This document shows, one piece after another, positions 24,163 to 33,991 of a stretch of DNA of 64,000 bases. The position numbers and the translations under genes are program-made. This DNA comes from an uncultured Lachnospiraceae bacterium (GTDB taxonomy: Bacteria > Bacillota > Clostridia > Lachnospirales > Lachnospiraceae), in NCBI GenBank assembly GCA_910586755.1, contig CAJUJM010000061.1:50233-114232 (forward strand). Direction: 5' to 3'. Each line of letters starts with the position of its first letter. The first letter of the stretch is position 1. The notes beneath the pieces are model-generated. The model saw nothing but the letters and a program-made list of their open reading frames with translations. It was not told the DNA's origin and did no database searches.

Positions 24163-27100
24163 AATTTATTTAATACTCTTGGAATCGATATTGGTTCCAC
24201 CACAGTTAAAATCGCAATTTTGGATGAAAATTTCCATATACGTTTTGCCGACTATGAGCGGCATTTTGCAAATATCCAGGAAACACTGGCCAGGCTGCTT
24301 GAAAAAGCCAGAAAGCAGCTTGGCTCCATAGATGTCCGCCCGGTCATTACCGGTTCTGGCGGCCTGACCCTCTCCCACCATATGGATGTTCCTTTTGTTC
24401 AGGAAGTCGTGGCGGTTGCTTCTTCTCTTCAGGATTATGCGCCCCAGACTGACGTGGCAATTGAGCTGGGGGGAGAGGATGCGAAAATCATCTACTTCAC
24501 CGGTGGTATTGATCAGAGGATGAACGGCATCTGCGCCGGAGGCACAGGGTCTTTTATCGACCAGATGGCATCTTTACTTCAGACAGATGCATCCGGATTA
24601 AATGAATACGCAAAGAACTATCAGGCCATTTATCCTATCGCAGCCCGGTGCGGTGTTTTTGCCAAATCGGACATTCAGCCCCTGATCAATGAGGGCGCTA
24701 CCAGAGAGGACTTGGCCGCTTCTATTTTTCAGGCAGTGGTCAATCAGACTATCAGCGGCTTAGCCTGCGGCAAGCCTATCCGGGGTAATGTAGCTTTCCT
24801 TGGCGGTCCTTTGCACTTCCTCTCAGAGCTTCGCGCCGCTTTTATCCGCACCTTGCGTCTCAGGCCGGATCAGATTATCGCGCCGGATCACTCTCACCTG
24901 TTCGCCGCCATGGGAGCAGCCATGAACGCAGAAAAGGATGAAAGGGCAAGCAGTCTGGATTCTCTCATTGCCCTTCTTTCTTCCGGCATTGAGATGGGTT
25001 TTGAAGTAAAACGCATGGAACCCTTGTTTGAAAGCCAGGAGGAATACGGCCGGTTCCAGAAGCGGCATCAGGACAGCTGTGTAAAAACAGGAGATTTATC
25101 TACATACAAAGGCAACTGCTTCTTAGGCATTGACGCCGGTTCCACCACCACCAAGGTTGCCCTGGTAGGCGAAGACGGAAGTCTTTTATACCGGTTTTAC
25201 AAAAGCAACAACGGAAGTCCTTTAAAGACTGCCATTGAAGCCATGGGGGAGATCAAAGCCCTGATTCCCTCCACTGCAAAGATTGCCTGGTCCTGTTCCA
25301 CCGGCTACGGCGAGGCCTTGCTGAAATCCGCCTTTCTGTTAGATGAGGGAGAGGTGGAAACCATCTCCCATTACTATGCCGCCGCATTTTTTGAGCCGGA
25401 TGTAGACTGCATTTTAGATATCGGCGGTCAGGATATGAAGTGTATCCGAATCAAAGACGGCACGGTAGACAGCGTTCAGCTTAATGAGGCCTGCTCCTCC
25501 GGCTGCGGTTCTTTTATTGAAACCTTTGCCAAGTCCTTAAATTACAGCGTAGAGGATTTTGCCAGGGAAGCCTTATTTGCCAAAAACCCTACGGATCTGG
25601 GAACCCGCTGCACCGTGTTTATGAATTCCAATGTGAAGCAGGCCCAGAAAGAAGGCGCAAGCGTGGCCGACATTTCCGCCGGCCTGGCTTATTCTGTTAT
25701 TAAAAACGCCTTGTTTAAGGTGATCAAGATTGCTTCTGCCTCTGATTTGGGATCTCACGTGGTGGTTCAGGGCGGCACCTTCTATAATGATGCAGTTCTC
25801 AGAAGCTTTGAAAAGATTGCAGGCTGTGAGGCTGTCCGTCCGGATATTGCCGGTATTATGGGCGCTTTCGGCGCTGCCCTTATTGCAAGGGAGCGGTTTG
25901 ATGCTGTCAAAGGCTCTTCCATGCTCTCTTTGGAGAAAATCCTGGGACTTAGGTATACCACCTCCATGACCCGGTGCAAGGGCTGTACCAACAACTGTGT
26001 CCTGACGGTCAGCCAGTTTGGCGGCGGACGCCGTTTTGTGTCCGGCAACCGCTGTGAGCGGGGGCTGGGCCAGGAGAAAAAGAAGAAAGAAATTCCCAAT
26101 CTGTTTGAGTATAAATACAGGCGGATATTTGATTATGAGCCTCTTACCATGGATATGGCTTTTCGGGGTGTGGTAGGCATTCCCAGAGTTTTAAACATGT
26201 ATGAGAATTATCCTTTCTGGGCCGTGTTTTTTAAAGAGCTGGGCTTTTCCACAGTATTATCTCCCCAGTCTACCAGAAAGCTTTATGAACTGGGTATTGA
26301 ATCCATTCCCAGCGAATCCGAGTGCTATCCGGCCAAGCTGGCCCACGGCCATGTTAACTGGCTTATTAAGCAGGGCGTCAAGCTGATTTTTTATCCCTGT
26401 ATCCCTTACGAGCGCAATGAAACGCCGGACGCAGGAAACCACTATAATTGCCCAATGGTTACCTCCTATGCGGAAAACATTAAAAACAACATGGAAGAGC
26501 TGGGGGAAAATCATGTCCGGTTCTTAAATCCTTTCCTGGCATTTACCAATGAAGAGGTTCTCACTAGGGCTCTGACAGAAGAGTTTGTAAAGGAGTTTGG
26601 CCCGGAGTCCGGTTTTTTTGCTCCCATAACTGCCAAAGAGGTAGAACAGGCCGCTCACCTGGCCTGGGAGGAGCTGTTAGACTCCCGCCGTGATATTGAG
26701 AAAAAGGGTGAGGAAACCATTGCCTGGTTAAAGGAACACAAAAAACGAGGCATTGTTTTAGCCGGCCGGCCCTATCATATTGATCCGGAGATTCACCATG
26801 GAATTCCGGATCTCATTACCTCCTACGGCTTTGCCGTCCTTACAGAGGATTCCATATCCCACCTTGCCAAGGTGGAACGACCTCTGATGGTAACGGATCA
26901 GTGGATGTACCACTCCCGCCTCTATCACGCTGCCAGCTACGTAAAGACCAGCAATATACTGGATTTAGTCCAGTTAAATTCTTTTGGATGCGGCCTGGAT
27001 GCGGTAACTACGGATCAGGTTAATGATATTCTTACCAAATCCGGTAAGATTTACACAGTTTTAAAAATTGACGAAGTCAATAATTTAGGGGCGGCCCGAA

Positions 27101-28545
27101 TCCGGATCCGCTCTCTGATTGCCGCCTTAAGAGTTCGGGATCAGAAGCATTACAGCAGGAAGGTGGTCTCCAGCTCCTACAACCGGCAGGTGTTCACAAA
27201 AGCCATGAAAAAGGATTACACGATTTTGTGTCCTCAGATGTCGCCTATCCATTTTGATTTGCTGGAACCGGCCATCCGCTCTTTCGGCTATCGGATTCAG
27301 ATCCTTCAGAACCATAACCGCAATGCTGTGGATGTGGGACTTCAATATGTGAATAACGACGCCTGCTACCCGTCCCTTATTGTCATCGGTCAGATCATGG
27401 ACGCCCTGCTTTCCGACCAGTATGATTTGGATCGCACCGCTGTTTTTATGACCCAGACCGGCGGCGGCTGCCGTGCATCCAATTATATCGGTTTTATCCG
27501 CAGAGCTTTGGAAAAAGCAGGGATGGAGCAGATCCCGGTAATCTCCGTCAACGCTAACGGCATGGAAACCAATCCGGGCTTTACCATTACTCTTCCTCTG
27601 CTGACAAAGGCCATGCAGGCCATTGTATATGGCGATGTGTTTATGCGGGTGCTTTACGCTACCAGACCCTATGAGGCCATTGCCGGAAGCGCTGACGAGC
27701 TCCATGAGAAGTGGAAAAAGCGCTGCATTGCTTCTCTGTCCAGGCGTTCTCCGTCGATGATGGAGTTTGGCCGGAATTTAAGAGGCATTATCCAGGACTT
27801 TGACAACCTGCCCAGACGGATTGCGAAAAAGCCCCGGGTGGGTATTGTAGGAGAGATTCTGGTTAAATTTTCTCCTTTGGCCAATAACCATCTGGTGGAG
27901 CTTTTAGAAGCAGAAGGAGCCGAGGCAGTTATGCCGGATCTGATGGATTTCCTTCTATACTGTTTCTACAACAGCAACTTTAAAGCCGACCACTTAGGCG
28001 GTAAACGCTCCTCTGCCCGGCTGTCCAACATGGCCATTGCTTTATTAGAATATTTCCGCAAAAGCGCCAGAAAAGAGCTGGCCCAGAGCCGTCATTTTGC
28101 CCCTCCCGCCAACATTCGGGACCTGGCAAATATGGCAAAGGAATTTGTATCCCTGGGCAATCAAACCGGAGAAGGCTGGTTTCTTACCGGCGAAATGCTG
28201 GAGCTGATTCACAGCGGTGTGGAAAACATTGTCTGTGCCCAGCCCTTTGGCTGCCTGCCCAATCATATTGTGGGCAAGGGCGTAATCAAGGAACTGCGCC
28301 GCAGCTATCCTGAATCTAACATCATTGCTGTGGATTATGATCCCGGAGCCAGCGAGGTAAACCAGTTAAACCGTATTAAGCTGATGCTGGCTACTGCCCA
28401 GAAAAATTTAAGTAAAAAGGCCCCACAGCGGCCGGATTCGGATGACCGCCCGGGAAACGGTACAACTACCCCCGGCACGGACAGTCCCGGCAGGCAGGAA
28501 ACCGGCACAGCGGCCAATATGGCGGCGGCAAGCTTGTCTTCTTAA
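24160..28545 (+). CDS. Fused 2-hydroxyacyl-CoA dehydratase activase-related protein
   Basis: 1461 residues from ATG 24160. Two ASKHA ATPase domains of the BcrAD/BadFG type come first: LGIDIGSTTVKIAI with ICAGGTGSF (about 7-275), and FLGIDAGSTTTKVAL with EACSSGCGSF (about 320-580). Each carries the two cysteines expected to hold a shared [4Fe-4S] cluster. A cysteine-rich link, CKGCTNNC, leads to a dehydratase-subunit-like region with NDACYPS and QTGGGCRASNY. Known activases use ATP to push an electron into 2-hydroxyacyl-CoA dehydratases; the role of this long fused form is not established. Monocistronic, with a strong terminator. The last 45 residues are low complexity. Confidence 0.9.
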   Translation: MNLFNTLGIDIGSTTVKIAILDENFHIRFADYERHFANIQETLARLLEKARKQLGSIDVRPVITGSGGLTLSHHMDVPFVQEVVAVASSLQDYAPQTDVAIELGGEDAKIIYFTGGIDQRMNGICAGGTGSFIDQMASLLQTDASGLNEYAKNYQAIYPIAARCGVFAKSDIQPLINEGATREDLAASIFQAVVNQTISGLACGKPIRGNVAFLGGPLHFLSELRAAFIRTLRLRPDQIIAPDHSHLFAAMGAAMNAEKDERASSLDSLIALLSSGIEMGFEVKRMEPLFESQEEYGRFQKRHQDSCVKTGDLSTYKGNCFLGIDAGSTTTKVALVGEDGSLLYRFYKSNNGSPLKTAIEAMGEIKALIPSTAKIAWSCSTGYGEALLKSAFLLDEGEVETISHYYAAAFFEPDVDCILDIGGQDMKCIRIKDGTVDSVQLNEACSSGCGSFIETFAKSLNYSVEDFAREALFAKNPTDLGTRCTVFMNSNVKQAQKEGASVADISAGLAYSVIKNALFKVIKIASASDLGSHVVVQGGTFYNDAVLRSFEKIAGCEAVRPDIAGIMGAFGAALIARERFDAVKGSSMLSLEKILGLRYTTSMTRCKGCTNNCVLTVSQFGGGRRFVSGNRCERGLGQEKKKKEIPNLFEYKYRRIFDYEPLTMDMAFRGVVGIPRVLNMYENYPFWAVFFKELGFSTVLSPQSTRKLYELGIESIPSESECYPAKLAHGHVNWLIKQGVKLIFYPCIPYERNETPDAGNHYNCPMVTSYAENIKNNMEELGENHVRFLNPFLAFTNEEVLTRALTEEFVKEFGPESGFFAPITAKEVEQAAHLAWEELLDSRRDIEKKGEETIAWLKEHKKRGIVLAGRPYHIDPEIHHGIPDLITSYGFAVLTEDSISHLAKVERPLMVTDQWMYHSRLYHAASYVKTSNILDLVQLNSFGCGLDAVTTDQVNDILTKSGKIYTVLKIDEVNNLGAARIRIRSLIAALRVRDQKHYSRKVVSSSYNRQVFTKAMKKDYTILCPQMSPIHFDLLEPAIRSFGYRIQILQNHNRNAVDVGLQYVNNDACYPSLIVIGQIMDALLSDQYDLDRTAVFMTQTGGGCRASNYIGFIRRALEKAGMEQIPVISVNANGMETNPGFTITLPLLTKAMQAIVYGDVFMRVLYATRPYEAIAGSADELHEKWKKRCIASLSRRSPSMMEFGRNLRGIIQDFDNLPRRIAKKPRVGIVGEILVKFSPLANNHLVELLEAEGAEAVMPDLMDFLLYCFYNSNFKADHLGGKRSSARLSNMAIALLEYFRKSARKELAQSRHFAPPANIRDLANMAKEFVSLGNQTGEGWFLTGEMLELIHSGVENIVCAQPFGCLPNHIVGKGVIKELRRSYPESNIIAVDYDPGASEVNQLNRIKLMLATAQKNLSKKAPQRPDSDDRPGNGTTTPGTDSPGRQETGTAANMAAASLSS

Positions 28546-28580
28546 GACTTTAAATTTGGTCCTTCCCGATAAAATAGTCA

Positions 28581-28624
28581 AAAAACCCCGTATGGCTTTG
28601 TTTGCGGCCATACGGGGTTTTTTT
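28581..28624. terminator. Bidirectional terminator between the activase and glyA
   Basis: ACCCCGTATGG pairs with CCATACGGGGT, flanked by A-run and T-run on opposite sides, so it can stop transcription of both convergent genes. Confidence 0.92.
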
Positions 28625-28629
28625 ATATC

Positions 28630-29877
28630 TTACTGGTAAATGGGATACTTATCGCAGATCTTGGTGACCTCTGCCCGAATATAGTCTGCCTTAGCCTCAA
28701 AATCTGTGGCCGCCAGCCAGATACACTCAGCAATCTTGTCCATGTCTTCTTCCACCAGTCCTCTGGAGGTAATCGCCGGTGTTCCGATACGGACGCCGGA
28801 GGTGACAAAGGGACTTCTGGGATCATTGGGAACTGCATTCTTATTTAAAGTAATATAAACTTCATCACAGCGGTTCTGCAGCTCTTTTCCGGTTACTTCC
28901 ATGCCTCTTAAATCTACCAGCATTAAGTGATTATCGGTTCCTCCGGTAAGAACCCGAAAGCCCTGTTTTTCCAGTGCTGCAGCCAATGCTTTGGCATTTT
29001 TTACAACCTGAGCCTGATATTCTTTAAACTCCGGTTTTAATGCCTCTCCGAAACATACGGCCTTGCCTGCGATAACATGCTCCAGGGGACCTCCCTGAGT
29101 GCCGGGGAAAATAGCCTTATTAAAGTTAAACTTTTCAGCCGCTTCCTTATTGGCCAAAATCATACCGCCTCTGGGGCCTCTTAATGTCTTATGGGTAGTG
29201 GTGGTCACTACGTCCGCATAGGGAATGGGGCTGGGATGAAGGCCTGCTGCCACCAGTCCGGCAATGTGGGCCATATCTACCATCAGGTAGGCCCCTACCT
29301 TGTCAGCCACTTCCCGAAAACGCTTAAAATCAATGGTACGGCCGTAGGCGCTGGCCCCTGCCACAATCAGTTTCGGCTTGTTCTCTACTGCCAAACGCTC
29401 CATTTGATCATAATCAATAAAGCCCTGATCATTGACGCCGTAAGGAACGATGTGAAAGTAAAGACCGGAGAAATTTACAGGGCTTCCATGGGTAAGATGA
29501 CCGCCGTGATCCAGGTTCATTCCCATAACTGTATCTCCCGGCTTCAACATTGCCACAAAAACTGCCATATTCGCCTGTGCTCCGGAGTGGGGCTGTACAT
29601 TGGCATAGTCACAGCCAAACAGCTTTTTAGCCCGCTCAATGGCGATGGTCTCCACCTGATCCACCACTTCACAGCCTCCGTAATACCGCTTGCCCGGGTA
29701 ACCTTCTGCATATTTGTTGGTGAGCACCGTCCCCATTGCCATCATAACTGCTTCTGATACAATGTTTTCGGATGCAATTAATTCCAGGTTTCTTCTCTGA
29801 CGGGCACATTCTTTCTCTATGGCAGCGCCCACCTCCGGATCCTGGCTACTTAAAAATTCCATTACTTCATTGACCAT
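28630..29877 (-). CDS. glyA: Serine hydroxymethyltransferase
   Basis: PLP enzyme that interconverts serine and glycine with tetrahydrofolate and supplies one-carbon units. 415 residues, the normal length. The PLP lysine lies in TTTTHKTLRGPRGG, and ASENIVS, KYAEGYPGKRYYGG and DMAHIAGLVA are all present. GGAGG sits nine bases before the ATG. It follows recJ by 37 bases and is probably the last gene of the HAMP-recJ-glyA transcript. Confidence 0.97.
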   Translation of the reverse strand: MVNEVMEFLSSQDPEVGAAIEKECARQRRNLELIASENIVSEAVMMAMGTVLTNKYAEGYPGKRYYGGCEVVDQVETIAIERAKKLFGCDYANVQPHSGAQANMAVFVAMLKPGDTVMGMNLDHGGHLTHGSPVNFSGLYFHIVPYGVNDQGFIDYDQMERLAVENKPKLIVAGASAYGRTIDFKRFREVADKVGAYLMVDMAHIAGLVAAGLHPSPIPYADVVTTTTHKTLRGPRGGMILANKEAAEKFNFNKAIFPGTQGGPLEHVIAGKAVCFGEALKPEFKEYQAQVVKNAKALAAALEKQGFRVLTGGTDNHLMLVDLRGMEVTGKELQNRCDEVYITLNKNAVPNDPRSPFVTSGVRIGTPAITSRGLVEEDMDKIAECIWLAATDFEAKADYIRAEVTKICDKYPIYQ

Positions 29878-29914
29878 GTTGTGGTTCCTCCTTCTTTGCC
29901 CTGTTTTGTGGGCT

Positions 29915-31654
29915 TCATGCTTTTTTTGAAAAACGGTATTCTTTAATCACAATCTGCAAAGACCGGTTTCCATTGTACTCATTAATCGTGGGATAATAGA
30001 TAACATCCATAGTATGCTGGCTTCCCATTTCCTCCATAAATCGGTCCCCATCGCCAAACACCATGGCATCTATGACAAACCCTCCCGGAGCTGCCAGGGA
30101 AAGCTTGACTGCATTGCGGTTCTTTCCCAGTACCCGGGCGCTTTTAACCGTCAGGTCTTTTTGGGCAAACTGAGGCTTTTCGTTGCCGTTTCCAAACGGC
30201 TCCAACAGCTCCAGTTCTTGTATAAAGGACTCATTTATGTATTCCACGGGCATAGGCACGTCAATCCACACCTTGCGGATAAAATCCTCCTCTGTAAGCA
30301 TGGCATTTTCGTTCAGACGGCGGCGAAGCTCTTCCACATGTTCCTCCGGAAGGGACAGCCCTGCCGCCATGGGATGCCCGCCAAACCTGGTAAGCAGGTC
30401 TTTTACCTCTACCAGCCCCTGGAACATGTGATAGGCCTCAATAGAGCGTCCGGAACCTTTCACCCCCTCTTCCGCCCTGGTCAACACGATAGCCGGTTTC
30501 TGATACTGCTCTCTTAAACGTCCAGCCACAATACCTGCCAGAGACTCGTGACATTGGGGAAGAAATACTACCAGCACCTTGTCCTTCAAGTAATGCGTTT
30601 CCACCTGTTCTATGGCCTCTGCCGTTCCTTTCAGAGTCATATCCTTGCGCTGTTCGTTCAGATCCTTTAACTCCCCTGCCAGCTGGCCGGCCTTTTCCTG
30701 TTCTTCTGCCAGAAGAAGCTCTAAGGCCAGCCTGGCAGTCTGAAGGCGTCCTCCCGCGTTTAAACATGGGCCGATCACAAACCCGATGTGGTAGGCGGTC
30801 AGGGCTTTGGGATCCAAATTGTTTTTTTCAATCAAGCTTCTAAGGCCCGGATTAGCGGAACAGGCAATGCGCTTAAGCCCGGCCTTCACTGCAATCCTGT
30901 TTTCATCCTGAAGCTTCATCACATCTCCAACCGTGGCGATAGCGGCAAATTCCAGCATGTTTTCCCACTTTTTCAGGGGGATTTCGTATCTCTCATACAA
31001 TGCCCTCATGAGTTTATATGCCACCATGCCGCCGCAGATATCCGGGTATGGATAACGACTATCCTGACGTTTGGGGTTTACCACTGCGTCTGCCGGTGGA
31101 AGGATATCTTTTCCGTCTTCTGTTTTTTGAATGTCATGGTGATCTGTGACAATGACCGTCATCCCCAGCTCCTTTGCCAGGGTAATCTGTTCTACAGCAG
31201 CAATGCCGTTGTCACAGGTTAAAATTGTGTCGATTCCGTCCTCTGCCGCCTGGCGGATAATCGCCTCATTGATCCCGTACCCGTCTTTTATCCGGTCAGG
31301 GATCCGGTAATCTCCCCGGGCTCCTATCTCCTTTAAAGCGGTAAGCAGAATATAAGTAGCGCAGACTCCGTCAATGTCATAGTCTCCAACCACCCGTATG
31401 GAAGCCCCGGCTTCTGCCTTCTGCTTTATAATCGCCGCCGCCTTCTCCATATCCGGAAGCAGCCACGGGCTGTACATGTCCTCAAGATCACCGGTTAAAT
31501 ACCTTCGTATTTCCTCATCCTCCACCACTCCCCTGTTTCGGATAATCCGGGCAGTTACTGGGGTGATGCCGTATTTTTGTGCAATTCCGGAAAAATCCGC
31601 CCGTTTCGTCTGCACCATCCACTGGCTGGGGGCAGCTGTGTGCGTATCTGTCAT
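29915..31654 (-). CDS. recJ: Single-strand DNA exonuclease RecJ
   Basis: 5'-3' exonuclease on single-stranded DNA, used in recombination and repair. 579 residues. DHH-family metal motifs are VVGDYDIDGVC and VTDHHD. The DHHA1 part has FGGHPMAAGLSL, and an OB-like C-terminal domain follows. It starts immediately after the stop codon of the HAMP protein gene (TAG ATG), with AGAGGATC upstream, so the two are likely coupled. Confidence 0.95.
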   Translation of the reverse strand: MTDTHTAAPSQWMVQTKRADFSGIAQKYGITPVTARIIRNRGVVEDEEIRRYLTGDLEDMYSPWLLPDMEKAAAIIKQKAEAGASIRVVGDYDIDGVCATYILLTALKEIGARGDYRIPDRIKDGYGINEAIIRQAAEDGIDTILTCDNGIAAVEQITLAKELGMTVIVTDHHDIQKTEDGKDILPPADAVVNPKRQDSRYPYPDICGGMVAYKLMRALYERYEIPLKKWENMLEFAAIATVGDVMKLQDENRIAVKAGLKRIACSANPGLRSLIEKNNLDPKALTAYHIGFVIGPCLNAGGRLQTARLALELLLAEEQEKAGQLAGELKDLNEQRKDMTLKGTAEAIEQVETHYLKDKVLVVFLPQCHESLAGIVAGRLREQYQKPAIVLTRAEEGVKGSGRSIEAYHMFQGLVEVKDLLTRFGGHPMAAGLSLPEEHVEELRRRLNENAMLTEEDFIRKVWIDVPMPVEYINESFIQELELLEPFGNGNEKPQFAQKDLTVKSARVLGKNRNAVKLSLAAPGGFVIDAMVFGDGDRFMEEMGSQHTMDVIYYPTINEYNGNRSLQIVIKEYRFSKKA

Positions 31655-32629
31655 CTATTCCCTGATCCTCTCTTCGTTTTGGGAGCCTTCCCGCTCTTTC
31701 AGACGCGTCTCCAAATTTTTGATTCCATAAAGAATAGCCGCAAAATCCCCTCTGTAAGAGGGCTCTGCTTTGGAAGAAGCCTCTAAATTGCCGGATGCAA
31801 TCTCCCCCAAAACCCGTTTCTCATCATCTGCCATGGCCTTTAAGCTGGCGGCCAGGGAATTGACAGACCGGACAACCGTCTCCATCTCCCTGTCTCCATC
31901 GCAGTTTAACCGAAAATCCAGATCACCCGCAGACACCCGGGTAATTCCGTCTACCAAAAGAGTAATAAACTTGACCATTCCCCGTATCAAAGAAATAATC
32001 AGGGCAGACAACAGCAGGGCCAACAGCAAAATCAATGCAATCTTCCAGCCAATCAGGCGGCTGTACAACTGATTTCCGTATTCACTGGCTCTGTTGGCTC
32101 CGGCCTGCTTTTCATTGCCAATGGCCTTTAGCAGCCTGCTGTACTCATCAAACAGCTCTTTTGACTGCCCATTTAAGAGTTCTAACGCTTTATCCGGCTG
32201 ATTTGCCCGGCTGATCTCCAGAATTTCCTCACTGATAGCGGCATACTGCTGCCACAGCTTCCAGGCCTGATGGATCAGGGCATCCTCCTCACCGCCTCCA
32301 ATATAAAAGCGGATATACTGTTCAAATTCTTCTCCAATATTTTGGCGTCTCAGACTCAGATCTGCCTCCAGCGTATCTATCTCATCCCGATTTTTTGTCA
32401 GAATATGATCATGCTCAGCAATCCGGTAATCTGACGTGTCCGTATTAAGCTGCTCCACTGCAATTGCAGACGGGACCCAGAAATCTGCAATATCTGTACT
32501 GGCCTGATTAATGTCTCTGCTGGTCACAATGGCAACCAGACCTATGATAATCATCCCCAAAATACTGATAATTTCGATTAATATCAGGCGGTTCTTAATG
32601 GTCATCTTATTCTTTAAATACGTTCTCAT
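31655..32629 (-). CDS. Chemoreceptor-like HAMP membrane protein without output domain
   Basis: 324 residues. A first membrane helix (about 14-34) is followed by a 150-residue four-helix-bundle sensor of the MCP type, a second helix (about 190-212) and a HAMP linker (GITRVSAGDLDFRL). Only about 60 helical residues come after the HAMP: there is no methyl-accepting, kinase or cyclase domain. It may pass signals to a separate partner or be a cut receptor. AGGAGAGACT precedes the ATG, and it has its own promoter at 32656-32684. First gene of the recJ transcript. Confidence 0.82.
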   Translation of the reverse strand: MRTYLKNKMTIKNRLILIEIISILGMIIIGLVAIVTSRDINQASTDIADFWVPSAIAVEQLNTDTSDYRIAEHDHILTKNRDEIDTLEADLSLRRQNIGEEFEQYIRFYIGGGEEDALIHQAWKLWQQYAAISEEILEISRANQPDKALELLNGQSKELFDEYSRLLKAIGNEKQAGANRASEYGNQLYSRLIGWKIALILLLALLLSALIISLIRGMVKFITLLVDGITRVSAGDLDFRLNCDGDREMETVVRSVNSLAASLKAMADDEKRVLGEIASGNLEASSKAEPSYRGDFAAILYGIKNLETRLKEREGSQNEERIRE

Positions 32630-32655
32630 AGTCTCTCCTAGGCCGGAATACGTCT

Positions 32656-32684
32656 ATTATAGCGAATTTTGTAGTATAATACAA
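32656..32684 (-). promoter_or_regulatory. Promoter of the HAMP-recJ-glyA transcript
   Basis: Minus-strand TTGTAT (32684-32679) and TATAAT (32661-32656) with 17 bases between. Confidence 0.8.
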
Positions 32685-32694
32685 GAAAAAAGGG

Positions 32695-33957
32695 TTATGC
32701 GCGCTTTAAAAGCTTTATTACCAGCATAACCTGCAGGGCGGCCCCCAGGCTCAGAGCCCGCTCATCGATATCAAACTGGCTATTGTGAAGGGGCGCTCCG
32801 ATCCCCTTCTCCCGGCAGGCGCAGCCCAGATGATAAAAGGCTCCCGGCGCTTTATTTAAGAAAAAGGAAAAATCCTCCACTCCCAGGCTTGGGAATGGTT
32901 TAAAATGAACATGTTCCTTTCCCAGGGTCTGGGAAACCGTTTCCACAACCAAGTCTACAATTTCATTGTTATTAATAAGAGCATCGTAACCCGGATTGAA
33001 TATGGTTTCCCCCTCTCCCCCGTAAGCCCGGCAAATGTTTTCTGTCATCTGTCTGATGTAAGCCTTTGCCATTCTGCGGGTTTGAGGGTTTGTAGTTCTG
33101 AGAGTTCCTTCCACCTCTACCCGCTCTGCCACTACGTTGGCGGCCGTCCCCCCTTTTATGGTTCCCAGGGAAAGCACTGCATTTTGGAAGGGAGAAATCC
33201 GGCGGCTTACCAGGCTCTGAAGGCTTTGAATCAGGGCTGCCGCCGCTGTAATCGCGTCAATGCCCCCATCCGGATAAGCGCCGTGACACCCCTTTCCTGT
33301 AATAATCAGCCGCACCTCGTCGGATGAGGCATTCAAATCATCGTATTTTAACTCTACCTCCCCGTATTCGTAGGATGGCATCATATGAAGGCCTAAAACA
33401 TAATCTACATGGGGATTCTCCATACATCCTTCCTGTACCATCCGCTCTGCTCCACCGCAGGTTTCCTCAGCTGGCTGGAAGAAAATTTTTACATTTCCCG
33501 CCCATTCCTTTTCATATTTTTTCAGGAGCCAGGCTGCCCCCAGGGCAATGGTCATATGGGCGTCGTGACCGCATGCGTGCATTACTCCCGGATTCCTGGA
33601 ACAGTAGGATCGGCTTTCATCCTCCTGGACCGGAAGCGCATCCATATCTGCCCGCAGCGCCACTGTTACCATTCCGCCCTGACAAGACGGATTCTCTCCT
33701 CCTGCCGTCTCAGGGCAGGCTGCCGTCTTCTTTCCTTTCACCAGGGCCACCAGGCCGGTATCTGCACAGGGATATTGATAGGATATCCCCCATTGATCCA
33801 AATATTCCCGGATAATGGCTCCTGTCTCATATTCATCCGTACCTAACTCCGGGTGCTGATGCAGCCTTCTGCGAATCTGTATCAGCATAGGGAGCATTTC
33901 TTCTGCATGGGTCATGACCCATGAGTTCGACCAAATCTCATTTTCTGTCCTTGTCAT
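32695..33957 (-). CDS. M20-family metal-dependent amidohydrolase
   Basis: 420 residues. The two-zinc peptidase pattern is visible: RADMDALPV, MHACGHDAHM, and QPAEETCGGAERM, with a dimerisation domain in the middle. Close relatives cleave N-acyl amino acids, hippurate or indole-acetyl conjugates. GGGAGG lies eight bases before ATG 33957; a longer frame from 34005 would overlap alr and lacks a site. No signal peptide. It follows alr and is probably co-transcribed. The substrate is not readable from sequence. Confidence 0.92.
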   Translation of the reverse strand: MTRTENEIWSNSWVMTHAEEMLPMLIQIRRRLHQHPELGTDEYETGAIIREYLDQWGISYQYPCADTGLVALVKGKKTAACPETAGGENPSCQGGMVTVALRADMDALPVQEDESRSYCSRNPGVMHACGHDAHMTIALGAAWLLKKYEKEWAGNVKIFFQPAEETCGGAERMVQEGCMENPHVDYVLGLHMMPSYEYGEVELKYDDLNASSDEVRLIITGKGCHGAYPDGGIDAITAAAALIQSLQSLVSRRISPFQNAVLSLGTIKGGTAANVVAERVEVEGTLRTTNPQTRRMAKAYIRQMTENICRAYGGEGETIFNPGYDALINNNEIVDLVVETVSQTLGKEHVHFKPFPSLGVEDFSFFLNKAPGAFYHLGCACREKGIGAPLHNSQFDIDERALSLGAALQVMLVIKLLKRA

Positions 33958-33991
33958 GTAAATTTCCTCCCAACCATGGTTATGATTCCTG

